Assembly: GCA_963704455.1 (NCBI GenBank)
Contig: OY969905.1
Location: forward strand, 1,612,001 to 1,676,000
DNA from: DASTCZ01 sp963704455
Lineage (GTDB): Bacteria; Acidobacteriota; Terriglobia; Acidiferrales; UBA7541
DNA length: 64,000 bases
Direction of reading: 5' to 3'
Positions 35,396-43,915 of the stretch are shown here, piece after piece (position 1 is the first letter of the stretch; the number at the start of each line of letters is the position of its first letter). The position numbers and the translations under genes are program-made. The notes under the pieces were generated by a model. It had not been told where the DNA came from. It worked only from the letters and a program-made list of their open reading frames with translations, and searched no databases.

Positions 35396-36589
35396 ATGAC
35401 GGAACCCTTGAGCGAGCAGCAGCAGAATTCACCGGGAACCCCGCGCCGCAGTGGGCGAGGCAAACTTGTTTTGCTGTATCTCGTGCCGTTTGTAATTTTC
35501 GCGGCGCTCGGGTTTTACACCATAACGGAAAAACGCAATGCGAGCCGCGTACTGGCGCAGCAAACTACGCTGAATGCCATTCCCATCCTGGACGTGGTCC
35601 ACGCGACGCCGCTGGACGCGGCATCCGATCTCGCGCTGCCGGGCTCGCTTGAAGCGTATGTGGAATCGCCGATTTACGCGCGCACGGATGGATACCTGAA
35701 AAAATGGTATCGCGACATCGGCACTCACGTGAAACAGGGCGAACTGCTGGCGGAAATAGAGACGCCGGAAGTGGACCAGCAGCTTTCACAGGCGCGCGCC
35801 GACCTCACGACCGCCCAGGCCAATCTCACTCTTGCAGCAATCACAGCTTCGCGCTACCAGGATTTGCTCAAGACAGATTCGGTCTCCAAACAGGAAGTAG
35901 ACAACGCGAATGGGGATCTCGCCGCGAAGAAGAGCATCGTCCAATCGTCCGAAGCAAATGTGAAGCGGCTGGAAGACTTGGAATCGTTCAAGCGAGTTTA
36001 CGCCCCATTCTCCGGCGTAATCACCCAGCGCAATGTGGACCCCGGAACGCTGATTAACGCGGGCAATGGCGGCGCGGGAAAATCATTGTTTGCGCTGGCG
36101 CAGGTGGACCCGCTGCGAGTCTTCGTCGCCGTCCCGCAGAGCTACGCGCCTTCCGTGCGCATTGGCGAGCGCGCGTGCCTCGAGCTGACGGAGTTCACTG
36201 GAAAAAAGTTTTGCGGACAGGTAGCGCGCACGGCCGATTCGATGGACCCGGCCACGCGAACCCTGCGCACGGAAGTGGATGTGCCCAACAGCACTGGAAC
36301 CCTCTTGCCCGGTTCGTACGCAGAAGTCCATTTCGATTTGAAAATCAGCGGCGGCAGATTGTCACTTCCGGTGAATGCGCTGTTGTTCCGGCCCGATGGA
36401 ACGATGGCCGCGGTTGTAAGTGCGGACAATCACATTGAATTGAGACGACTGATTATAGGACGCGATTTCGGCAGCAGCGTGGAAGTCCTGCAAGGCATCG
36501 AACCGTCAGATGCCGTCGTCCTCAATCCGCCGGACTCGCTGGAGACCGGAGAACCGGTCCACGTAAAGCAGCCCGCTCCGAAGCAGTGA
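35396..36589 (+). CDS. RND efflux periplasmic adaptor (HlyD/MexA family), second system
   Basis: The 397-residue protein has a membrane anchor (LVLLYLVPFVIFAALGFYTI, about 26-45) in place of a lipoprotein signal. A lipoyl half (TDGYLKKWYRDIGTHVKQGELLAEIE), an alpha-helical hairpin (about 120-200) and FSGVITQRNVDPGTLI follow, then the barrel domain with RTLRTEVDVPN near 300. It couples the preceding RND permease to the NodT-like duct encoded 1 bp after its stop. GAGAAGG lies upstream of the ATG. Confidence 0.92.
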   Translation: MTEPLSEQQQNSPGTPRRSGRGKLVLLYLVPFVIFAALGFYTITEKRNASRVLAQQTTLNAIPILDVVHATPLDAASDLALPGSLEAYVESPIYARTDGYLKKWYRDIGTHVKQGELLAEIETPEVDQQLSQARADLTTAQANLTLAAITASRYQDLLKTDSVSKQEVDNANGDLAAKKSIVQSSEANVKRLEDLESFKRVYAPFSGVITQRNVDPGTLINAGNGGAGKSLFALAQVDPLRVFVAVPQSYAPSVRIGERACLELTEFTGKKFCGQVARTADSMDPATRTLRTEVDVPNSTGTLLPGSYAEVHFDLKISGGRLSLPVNALLFRPDGTMAAVVSADNHIELRRLIIGRDFGSSVEVLQGIEPSDAVVLNPPDSLETGEPVHVKQPAPKQ

Positions 36590-36590
36590 T

Positions 36591-38081
36591 ATGCGAATGA
36601 GACGCAGCTGCTGCAAAGAAGCCCTATCCGGCGCGGTCCTTCTTGCTCTGCTTTGTGCCGCTTGCTCTGTGGGCCCGAATTATCACCGTCCGGACGCGCC
36701 TGCTGCGCCCGAATGGAAAGCCGAAGACCCCTGGCGCCCCGGCGAACCACGCGATCAAATCCCAAAGGGTGAATGGTGGAAAATATTCGGCGATGCCGAC
36801 CTTGATGCGCTGGAGGCACAAGCGACGGGCGCCAATCCCACGCTTCAGGCGGGAGCTGCGCGGCTAGAACAGGCGCGTGCAATGGCGCGGCTGACAGTCG
36901 CCGGGCTTTATCCACAGGCCGGCGTGGGCGCATCTCCATCACGCGCGCGCGAATCCGGCAACCGCCCATTTGTTTCGGCGTCGGGAACGGGCATCACGCC
37001 GATAACGCAGAGCACCTACCAGCTTTCATTCAACGTGATTTATGAAACGGATCTATTCGGCCGTGTGCGCAGAAATATTGAAGCCTCAAACGCTTCCATG
37101 CAGGCCTCCGCCGCGGATCTCGAAAGCCTGCGGCTGCTGATCGCGTCGGAGATTGCCGCCGATTATTACACCGTGCGCGAAATTGACGCGGAAATCGGCG
37201 TGCTGGACCGTACCGTCGTTTCCCTTGAGAGGGGGTTGCAACTCGTCGAGGAGCGCGCAAAGGGCGGCGTCGCCTCCGGCCTCGATGTGGCGCAGGAGCA
37301 AACGCTGCTCGATTCCACACACACACAGGCGATTTTGCTGCATCAGCAGAGAGTGCAATTTGAAGACGCGATCGGCACGCTGACTGGTCAGCCCGCTTCA
37401 AGCTTCAAGCTCGCTGCAAAGCCAATGCCGTCAACCATCCCAGCGGTTCCCCTTGGCGTGCCTTCGGATCTGCTTGAGCGCCGCCCCGATATCGCCGAAG
37501 CCGAGCGCGGCATGGCCAGCGCAAATGCGCTGATCGGCGTGGCCAAGAGCGCCTACTATCCGGACCTGAGCTTGAGCGGCGGCGCAGGCTTGCAAAGTTT
37601 GGCTCTCTCGAATTTGGCTACTCTTTCGAGCGGTTACTGGGCCATCGGTGCGGCCATTGCCGAAAGCGTGCTGACGGGCGGCGCGCGCAAGGCGCAGGTC
37701 CAGTTCGCGGAAGCGGGCTATTCCGGAGCTGTGGCGAATTATCGCGGCGCGGTACTCGCGGCGTTTCAAGAGGTCGAAGACAACCTCGCAGGCCTCGGGA
37801 TTCTCGATCAAGCTGCTAAATCGCAAGGGCGGGCAGTGAATGACGCGCGCAAAGCGCTGGAAATCGCGAACAATCGCTACGTTGGAGGATTGGTCAGTTA
37901 CCTTGACGTTGTCACCGCGCAGCAGACTCTGCTCTCCAATGAGCAACTGGCCTCGGAAATCGAAGGCCAGCGACTGGTGACGTCAGTTCTGCTCGTGAAA
38001 GCGCTGGGTGGCGGCTGGGACGCCGCGAGCATTGCCTCGATGCAAATCAAGCCGTCCGTGAAGCAAGCGCTGCAGCCGTAA
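36591..38081 (+). CDS. NodT-family outer-membrane efflux lipoprotein
   Basis: This 496-residue protein begins with a lipoprotein signal ending LLALLCAACSVGPNYHRPDAP, where the Cys after LCAA is the lipidation site and SVGPNYHRP is the NodT-family signature. Two repeated helical domains follow (QAGAARLEQARAMARL and VANYRGAVLAAFQEVEDNLAGL are typical). It completes the second tripartite exporter as the outer-membrane duct. It begins 1 bp after the adaptor stop, so the three genes form one operon. The ADOP permease gene follows 131 bp later. Confidence 0.93.
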   Translation: MRMRRSCCKEALSGAVLLALLCAACSVGPNYHRPDAPAAPEWKAEDPWRPGEPRDQIPKGEWWKIFGDADLDALEAQATGANPTLQAGAARLEQARAMARLTVAGLYPQAGVGASPSRARESGNRPFVSASGTGITPITQSTYQLSFNVIYETDLFGRVRRNIEASNASMQASAADLESLRLLIASEIAADYYTVREIDAEIGVLDRTVVSLERGLQLVEERAKGGVASGLDVAQEQTLLDSTHTQAILLHQQRVQFEDAIGTLTGQPASSFKLAAKPMPSTIPAVPLGVPSDLLERRPDIAEAERGMASANALIGVAKSAYYPDLSLSGGAGLQSLALSNLATLSSGYWAIGAAIAESVLTGGARKAQVQFAEAGYSGAVANYRGAVLAAFQEVEDNLAGLGILDQAAKSQGRAVNDARKALEIANNRYVGGLVSYLDVVTAQQTLLSNEQLASEIEGQRLVTSVLLVKALGGGWDAASIASMQIKPSVKQALQP

Positions 38082-38212
38082 TTCATGTTGAAGCTCAATC
38101 TGAAACTGGCGGTTTGAATTCCGCCCAAAGCGCACGAGTTCTTGGGTGACTTTCCCCCGTCCCGCGCGTCTTATCATGTGTCCGGCAAATTGATGCTGTG
38201 GTACGGAGGTCC

Positions 38213-40765
38213 ATGGATACGCTTCTGCAAGACATTCGGTTCGCGATTCGGGGCCTGCTCAAAAATCCCGGCTTCTCAGCTATCGCAATCTTGACGCTCG
38301 CACTCGGCATCGGCGCGAATACTGCGCTTTTCAGCGTGATGAACGCGCTGCTCCTCCGCACATTGCCGGTGCATGACCCGCAACAGCTTGTCGTGCTCTC
38401 CGATCCGGAATCCTCAGGGATGCAAAACGGGACCAACAACGGTGACCGCGATCTGTTTACGTTTCACGAATTTGAGGGGCTACGCGACAACAATCAGGTT
38501 TTCTCGGGTATTCTCACTTTTGCGAGCCAGGTTTACCAGGCTCCCGTCGCTACGAGCGATTCTGGCGATGGCACGCAGACCGGAATCAGCTTGGTGAGCG
38601 GAAGTTATTTCTCAACTCTTGGCGTCGAGCCGATGATGGGTCACGCGTTCGGCGCGGAAGTTGACCGGGGCCGCGGACAATTCCCACAAGCGATTCTGAG
38701 TTACGCGTTCTGGCGGCAGCATTTGCACGAAGACCCCGGCGTCATCGGCCGCAAAATCCGCATTCGCAAAACTTTGTTTGAAGTAATCGGCGTCATGCCG
38801 AGGGAATTCACTGGAATCGTCGTTGGGTTTTCGCCCGAAATCTGGGTTCCGCTCACGATGCAGCAGGCGGTCGTCCCCGGCCGCGATTGGCTCACTCAAC
38901 CACCAGGCTCCGTGACCAAAACGATGTTCCTGCACATTGTTGGGCGGCTCAAGCCTGGCGTCACACTTTCGCAGGCAAACGCCTCGATCAACGTCACATT
39001 CCATAATGTCTTGAAAGCCGAAGGGGACACCATCCCCGACGCAAGCATCCGCGGCAACATCACTGAAGGCCGCATCATCACGCGCGATGCACGCCACGGC
39101 CTTTCCGTATTGCGCGGACAATATCAGAAGCCGCTGGGTGTCCTCATGGGGCTGGTCGGACTGCTTCTGCTTCTTGCGTGCGCGAACGTCGCAAACCTGC
39201 TTCTCGCGAAGTCCGCCGCGCGCCAAAAGGAGTTGTCCGTGCGCGTCGCGCTGGGCGCAGGCCGCGGACGCCTCGTGCGCCAGTTGCTTACGGAAAGCGT
39301 TTTGCTTTCGGCGGTCGGGGCCGCGGTTGGCCTTCTCCTCGCGCGATGGGGCGACCAACTTCTCCTCCGCATGGTCTCCGGCACTTCCACGCCCGTGCCG
39401 CTCGATGTCCATTTGGATTGGGCGGTGATGGCGTTCACAATCGGCGTTACGCTGCTCACTGGCGTGCTCTTCGGCCTCGTCCCTGCACTGCGCGCTACGC
39501 GAGTGGACCTGAATTATGTGCTTCGCGGAGCCTCGCGCGGCATTTCCGGGGGCGAGCGCGGTTCCGGGCGCCTCCCGATTGGCAAGGTTCTGGTGGGCGC
39601 TCAGGTGGCAATTTCGCTTCTGCTGCTTGTTGCCGCCGGGCTCTTTGTCCGCAACATCCAGAATTTGACGCACATCCCGTTGGGATACGAGGCCGAGCAC
39701 ATTTTGATGTTCCGCATCTCTCCGGGAGCTAATGGCTACAAACCTGCCGCGATCGCTCCACTTTTTCAAACGCTTCTCGCGAAATTCAGCGCCATCCCCG
39801 GCGCGAGCGGAGTGACGCTTTCCGAAAACGGACTCTACTTCGGAACGGATTCCGGCGATGAGATTTCGATTCGGGGCATGACTGCAAAGAAAGGCCAGGA
39901 GATGGATGCCGCTTATGACCAAGTCGGCCCTCACTACTTCTCCACAATCGGAATCCCCGTACTCATGGGCCGCGATGTCGAAAAGCAGGATGAATCCGGC
40001 GCGCGCCACTGCTGGATTAATCAGACGATGGCGAAATATTATTTCGGGAATGACAACCCGCTCGGCCGACGCATCTTAGATATGTACCCCGAATCGCACT
40101 ACGAATATGAAATTGTTGGGGTCGTTGCGGACGCAAGGCCGAACGCGCTGCGCGGCGATATCACCCGGCGGTTCTTCGTACCGTTTTTCAATCCGTTGGA
40201 CGCGGCGCCGAATGCCGTATTCGAGGCGCGGTTTGCGGGAGACAGTTCGGCGCTGAGCTCCACTATTCGACAGGTTGTGCGGGAAACCGACGCGGGCCTC
40301 GACCCTCTCGTTTTCCGCACTGTCCCGGCGCTGATTGACGGGCGCCTTGTCCGCGACCGCCTTACCGCGAAACTTTCATCCTTCTTCGGATTGGTGGCGT
40401 TGCTGCTCGCCTGCATCGGACTCTACGGCGTGCTCTCTTACACCGTCACACGCCGCACCAGCGAGATCGGCGTGCGCATGGCGCTCGGCGCTCAGCGCGG
40501 TAACGTCCTTCGGCTGATCCTGCAGGATGCTTTGGCCGTAACCCTTATCGGCACTGTGGTGGGACTCGAGGTTACGCTCGGTCTGACGAAACTGCTCGAA
40601 AGCTGGAGCCTGCTCTCCGGATTGTTTTACGGGCTTTCCGCGCGCGACCCATTGACGCTTACGGTCGCGTCGGTCGTTCTCCTCGCGGTCGCAACGCTGG
40701 CGGCTTTCGTCCCAGCCTGGCGCGCCTCGCGCACCGACCCAATCACGGCGCTGCGATACGAATAG
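38213..40765 (+). CDS. MacB-type ABC permease of the ADOP group (acidobacterial duplicated orphan permease)
   Basis: The 850-residue protein opens with MDTLLQDIRFAIRGLLKNPGF, the typical ADOP N-terminus, and the first helix AIAILTLALGIGANTALFSV. It holds two copies of the MacB-periplasmic plus FtsX-permease arrangement. The three-helix FtsX blocks lie at about 290-430 and 730-850, each with RQKELSVRVALGAGRGRL- or RRTSEIGVRMALGAQRGNV-type loops. Members have no ATPase of their own nearby, as here. The family is numerous in Acidobacteria and its function is unknown. The ATG at 38213 is preferred for its fit to the family. GGAGG is only three bases upstream, so the GTG at 38198 is an alternative. 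Confidence 0.9.
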   Translation: MDTLLQDIRFAIRGLLKNPGFSAIAILTLALGIGANTALFSVMNALLLRTLPVHDPQQLVVLSDPESSGMQNGTNNGDRDLFTFHEFEGLRDNNQVFSGILTFASQVYQAPVATSDSGDGTQTGISLVSGSYFSTLGVEPMMGHAFGAEVDRGRGQFPQAILSYAFWRQHLHEDPGVIGRKIRIRKTLFEVIGVMPREFTGIVVGFSPEIWVPLTMQQAVVPGRDWLTQPPGSVTKTMFLHIVGRLKPGVTLSQANASINVTFHNVLKAEGDTIPDASIRGNITEGRIITRDARHGLSVLRGQYQKPLGVLMGLVGLLLLLACANVANLLLAKSAARQKELSVRVALGAGRGRLVRQLLTESVLLSAVGAAVGLLLARWGDQLLLRMVSGTSTPVPLDVHLDWAVMAFTIGVTLLTGVLFGLVPALRATRVDLNYVLRGASRGISGGERGSGRLPIGKVLVGAQVAISLLLLVAAGLFVRNIQNLTHIPLGYEAEHILMFRISPGANGYKPAAIAPLFQTLLAKFSAIPGASGVTLSENGLYFGTDSGDEISIRGMTAKKGQEMDAAYDQVGPHYFSTIGIPVLMGRDVEKQDESGARHCWINQTMAKYYFGNDNPLGRRILDMYPESHYEYEIVGVVADARPNALRGDITRRFFVPFFNPLDAAPNAVFEARFAGDSSALSSTIRQVVRETDAGLDPLVFRTVPALIDGRLVRDRLTAKLSSFFGLVALLLACIGLYGVLSYTVTRRTSEIGVRMALGAQRGNVLRLILQDALAVTLIGTVVGLEVTLGLTKLLESWSLLSGLFYGLSARDPLTLTVASVVLLAVATLAAFVPAWRASRTDPITALRYE

Positions 40766-40845
40766 ATCTAAACCTATTTAATTGATCCTCCAGGCTCCCG
40801 CCTGGGGGCGGCGTGATTTTCTCGGGGAGAATTGACAGCGTGAAA

Positions 40846-41721
40846 TTATTTCTTCGCAGCCGGCTTCTTTGCGCCGAGCGTCATGCGTTTTGTCCCTATA
40901 AAACGCCCCTTCTCGCGAATCTCATCGAGCACAAGCTTTGCGGCGGCTTCGTCGCAAAGGATCGTCCTCTTCCCGTCCGGCAGTGTCACCATCTGCGCCG
41001 GAATCGGCGGATCGGCCATGCCGCTCAAAGTCGCATATAGTGCTTCCGCTTTTTCCGGCCCGGAAACCAGAAACAGAGCGTGGTGCGCGGCATTCAGCAC
41101 TGGAAGCGTGAGCGTCATTCGGCGGCTGCCGATTTGCGGCACCAGGGGCGTGCTTACCCAGCGCGATGTGTCCTTGATGCCGCGCTGGCCCGGAAAGAGC
41201 GAGGCTGTGTGGCCTTCCGGCCCAAGCCCGAGAAAAATTAAATGGAAGCGCGGAAACCCGCGCGAATCGAGCGGCATATATTGCCGCAGAATGTCCTCGT
41301 AATCTTGAGCCGCGCGTCCAACGTTGGCCTTCTCCGCTTCCATCCGGTGGACGTTGGCTGTAGGAATTGGCACGCGGATCAGGAGTTCGCGCCGCGCGAG
41401 TCCGTAATTACTCTCTGAGCTTTCGGGCGGCACCGGGCGCTCATCACCCCAGAAAATATGCACCTTTGCCCAATCGACTTGCCCGCGGAAATCCTTTGAC
41501 GCCAGCACGCGAAAAAATAGCCCGGGCGTGTGTCCGCCGCTCAGGGCTGCGCAGAAGCGGCCGTCCTGGGCGATGGATTGCCACGCCCATTCGACGAAGA
41601 AACGCGCGGCATTGCGCGCAATGCCTTCGGCGTCGGGGCAAACCAGCACGCCCTGCAGAACTTCGCGCGGCTTTACAATCGTTACGCTGCTCGGTGGAGC
41701 GGGTGGGTCAGCGGCCTTCAA
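40846..41721 (-). CDS. pgl: 6-phosphogluconolactonase
   Basis: The 291-residue protein is a DevB/SOL-type 6-phosphogluconolactonase. Its diagnostic segments are FCAALSGGHTPGLFFRVLAS near 57 (phosphate loop), VHIFWGDERPVPPESSESNY near 87 and GLGPEGHTASLFPG near 166. It hydrolyses 6-phosphogluconolactone in the oxidative pentose phosphate pathway. It carries an N-terminal extension of about 30 residues and a Lys-rich tail (LGAKKPAAKK). It lies alone, 31 bp downstream of the HAD hydrolase gene on the same strand, so the two could be co-transcribed. Confidence 0.93.
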   Translation of the reverse strand: MKAADPPAPPSSVTIVKPREVLQGVLVCPDAEGIARNAARFFVEWAWQSIAQDGRFCAALSGGHTPGLFFRVLASKDFRGQVDWAKVHIFWGDERPVPPESSESNYGLARRELLIRVPIPTANVHRMEAEKANVGRAAQDYEDILRQYMPLDSRGFPRFHLIFLGLGPEGHTASLFPGQRGIKDTSRWVSTPLVPQIGSRRMTLTLPVLNAAHHALFLVSGPEKAEALYATLSGMADPPIPAQMVTLPDGKRTILCDEAAAKLVLDEIREKGRFIGTKRMTLGAKKPAAKK

Positions 41722-41752
41722 TTGTTTCCTCCTCGAAGTTCACACATAAGAG

Positions 41753-42367
41753 TTAACCATTCTTGATTCCGCGGCTCATCAGCTCTTGCGCGAGTTGCTT
41801 GGCGTCCTGAAATACGATTCCATCCATACCAAGTTTCCGCGCGCTTTCCACATTAATGGCGCGGTCGTCCACAAAAATGCATTCGTCCGGCGCGCGCTGG
41901 GTCACCTTTAACGCCAGCTCGTAAATCGGAGCGCTCGGTTTCCGCAAGCCTACATAGCACGAGCTGAAGAAAGTGGCAAACGTCCGCCGCAGAGCAAATC
42001 GCTCGATGCGATACTCATTTATTTCCGCGCCCTCATTATTAATGGCCGCCATCAAGTGGCACCCCGAATCCGCGATGCGATCCACAATCGCTCGGGGTTC
42101 CGGCAATTCGCTCGACCGCGCGTACATGAAATCCTTAAACTCGCTTGGCGAAAACGAGCGCTTGCAATAAAAAACCGTGCGCTCGAGATATTGGTCCAGC
42201 GTCGCCCGCCCCACTTCAAATGCCGGATTCGCCAGCTCGTGCCGCTCCTCGAATTCATCCGCATCGAGCGAGAATATCGCCGCCGCCTCGCGCCGCGCCG
42301 CGAGATCCCATCCATTTGTCAGGATGACGCCGCCAATGTCCCAGAACATAGCTGTGACTTTGCTCAT
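41753..42367 (-). CDS. HAD-superfamily hydrolase, YihX-like
   Basis: The 204-residue protein has the HAD motif I as MFWDIGGVIL, a cap region of helices, and motif IV as ECIFVDDRAINVESARKLGMDG near 161. The pattern matches the YihX/epoxide-hydrolase N-terminal-like subgroup, which contains sugar phosphatases such as alpha-D-glucose-1-phosphate phosphatase. The ATG at 42367 is chosen; a GTG at 42385 would add six residues. It lies upstream of pgl on the same strand. A role in sugar phosphate turnover is an inference from the subgroup. Confidence 0.83.
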   Translation of the reverse strand: MSKVTAMFWDIGGVILTNGWDLAARREAAAIFSLDADEFEERHELANPAFEVGRATLDQYLERTVFYCKRSFSPSEFKDFMYARSSELPEPRAIVDRIADSGCHLMAAINNEGAEINEYRIERFALRRTFATFFSSCYVGLRKPSAPIYELALKVTQRAPDECIFVDDRAINVESARKLGMDGIVFQDAKQLAQELMSRGIKNG

Positions 42368-42606
42368 GAGTTCATTTGCCTGCACATGAATCGAACGCAG
42401 TTTTATTGAATTGCGCCTCGCAGATGTGCCCTCACGCCCGGCGCTCTTCCGCCGGAACTACCTTTGTCGCAGAAATGTCCCGCCGCCGCAACAATCATGA
42501 GCGCGCAAGGTGCCACACCCTTATGCGCCAAGCGGCTACCAATTCCGCACGCAATCGCGTATCCTTGAAAGGAAAGAAAATGTAGTTCCCCGCGGAGGTT
42601 TTCCTA

Positions 42607-42948
42607 ATGGCAGGCGATTCTTGTTGTGGAGGCGGCGCGACGCCAACTCCTGTTACCCCGGCCAAGCCTGGTTCGAGGATCGTCCACTGCGTCAAGTTTG
42701 ATAAGGACATGGAGGGCCTCGACCGCGTGCCCTGGAAGGGCGATCTCGGCAAGCGCGTTTACGAAGGCGTCTCCAAAGAAGCCTGGAAGCTGTGGATTGA
42801 GCATTCCAAAATGCTCATGAACGAATACCGCCTGAACCCGCTCGACCCGCAATCCCAAAAAGTTATGGAAGACCAGATGGAGCAGTTCTTCTTCGGCGAA
42901 GGCGCGAAGCTCCCCGAAGGCTACGTCGCCCCCAAAGCCAAGGGGTAG
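42607..42948 (+). CDS. yggX: YggX-like oxidative damage protection / Fe(II)-trafficking protein
   Basis: The 113-residue protein contains the YggX core from about residue 25 to the end: VHCVKFDKDMEGLDRVPWKGDLGKRVYEGVSKEAWKLWIEHSKMLMNEYRLNP. Short stretches VPWKGDLGKRVY and WIEHSKMLMNEYRL are diagnostic, and GYVAPK closes the core. It ends without further domains. Its N-terminus carries about 22 extra residues with a CCGGG group (MAGDSCCGGG) that the E. coli protein lacks. YggX protects Fe-S clusters from superoxide and may carry iron. The ATG at 42607 follows GGAGG at good distance. The gene is monocistronic. Confidence 0.88.
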   Translation: MAGDSCCGGGATPTPVTPAKPGSRIVHCVKFDKDMEGLDRVPWKGDLGKRVYEGVSKEAWKLWIEHSKMLMNEYRLNPLDPQSQKVMEDQMEQFFFGEGAKLPEGYVAPKAKG

Positions 42949-43120
42949 AGAGTAAGAAAGAAACCCTTGGATGGCGTTCAGTTTTCCTGCCACCACTAAT
43001 TCCCGCCTCGGGGCAGGCCCACCGTTAATTTCGGAGCAATCGCACAAACCGCCGTTTCACAAGCGCCTTGAAGCAGACGCCTTTCTCTACTCCGGGCCGC
43101 CCGTCGCATAGGACGAACAA

Positions 43121-43157
43121 CGCCCAACCTTTGAGGAATCCCCGCAAAGGTTGGGCG
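43121..43157 (-). terminator. Stem-loop terminator downstream of the secreted hypothetical gene
   Basis: A perfect 13-bp inverted repeat (CGCCCAACCTTTG and CAAAGGTTGGGCG) with an 11-base loop lies 16 bp beyond the stop of the minus-strand gene at 43174. The trailing run on the minus strand, TTGTTCG, is only moderately T-rich, so termination strength is uncertain. Confidence 0.6.
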
Positions 43158-43173
43158 CCGTGAAAATCCTCGC

Positions 43174-43737
43174 TTAGCGGGGGGACCGCTTTTCGTCAAC
43201 ATCGCCGAGTTTATGGCCTTCACTGTGGATCAGGGCTGGGACGGGCCCAGGTGCGTTGGGAGGTTGGGCGGAATAGACCGTGGTATGGATGGCGCGGCCT
43301 TTGTTGCTGAGGACGAACCTCAGCTTGATCACAGCTCCCCCCGTACCTATCGGGGGAAAGTTGATCACCATTTCCCCGGTGCAATCCTTGAACACTGTGT
43401 ACGTGCCCGACTCATTGACATTAAAGCTGGTCGTGGCATCCGGCGGATCGCCGTTCGGTACGGGCGACGAATTCCCCGTCATATCGGGATATTGCATGAC
43501 GAAATCGACCTGCGTGAAACCGCCCTTGCCGTCGAAGTGGGTCATGGCAATACCATCGCGCGTGATGACCGGCTTGCCCGGAGGAAAAATCTGTCCGTTA
43601 ATCGTAAAAGCGTAATCCCCGTGGAGAGTTGCGTTCGTGCAGCCATCGTTGTCAGTGCTTTGTGCGCGCACCGCCCCCGGCAGCGCGATTACTAACGCAA
43701 GCGCCCCAAGGATTCCTTTGCAAAGCCACATTTTCAT
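43174..43737 (-). CDS. Small secreted protein of unknown function
   Basis: The 187-residue protein has a clear signal peptide (MKMWLCKGILGALALVIALPGAVRAQ, key part GALALVIALPGAVRA). The mature part is rich in beta strands, with GDYAFTINGQIFPPGK near 45, FDGKGGFTQVDFVM near 70 and GTYTVFKDCTGEMVINFP near 115. Two cysteines, one near the start of the mature chain (DGCTNATL) and one in KDCTGEM, could form a disulphide. The style resembles secreted proteins often seen in acidobacterial genomes, but I cannot assign a family function. AAGGAG lies 6 bp before the ATG at 43737. It is divergent from the wHTH/TPR regulator, 178 bp away, which might control it. Confidence 0.7.
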   Translation of the reverse strand: MKMWLCKGILGALALVIALPGAVRAQSTDNDGCTNATLHGDYAFTINGQIFPPGKPVITRDGIAMTHFDGKGGFTQVDFVMQYPDMTGNSSPVPNGDPPDATTSFNVNESGTYTVFKDCTGEMVINFPPIGTGGAVIKLRFVLSNKGRAIHTTVYSAQPPNAPGPVPALIHSEGHKLGDVDEKRSPR

Positions 43738-43915
43738 GTCCAACTCCTTTGAGTGAAAGTATGCACAGCCGGTATCAGCTGCGACGCCCGCAAGTTATCG
43801 GATCGGCTCTGCCATGTCCTGTACCGAGCCTGAAGGATTCCTGAAATTTATCTGTCCCAACGTGCGGGGTATCGCGTAAGCTTGGCCGCACAATCGCACA
43901 CACACTAGGAGACTT

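Noticed and set aside
38612..40009. 465-codon minus-strand open frame opposite the ADOP permease
   Set aside because: Arg/His/Gln-rich composition typical of a shadow frame, no motif; the plus strand has membrane helices and both FtsX-like blocks.
40790..40805. Hairpin CCAGGC-TCCC-GCCTGG after the ADOP permease as a terminator
   Set aside because: Only 6 bp of stem and no T-run on either side.
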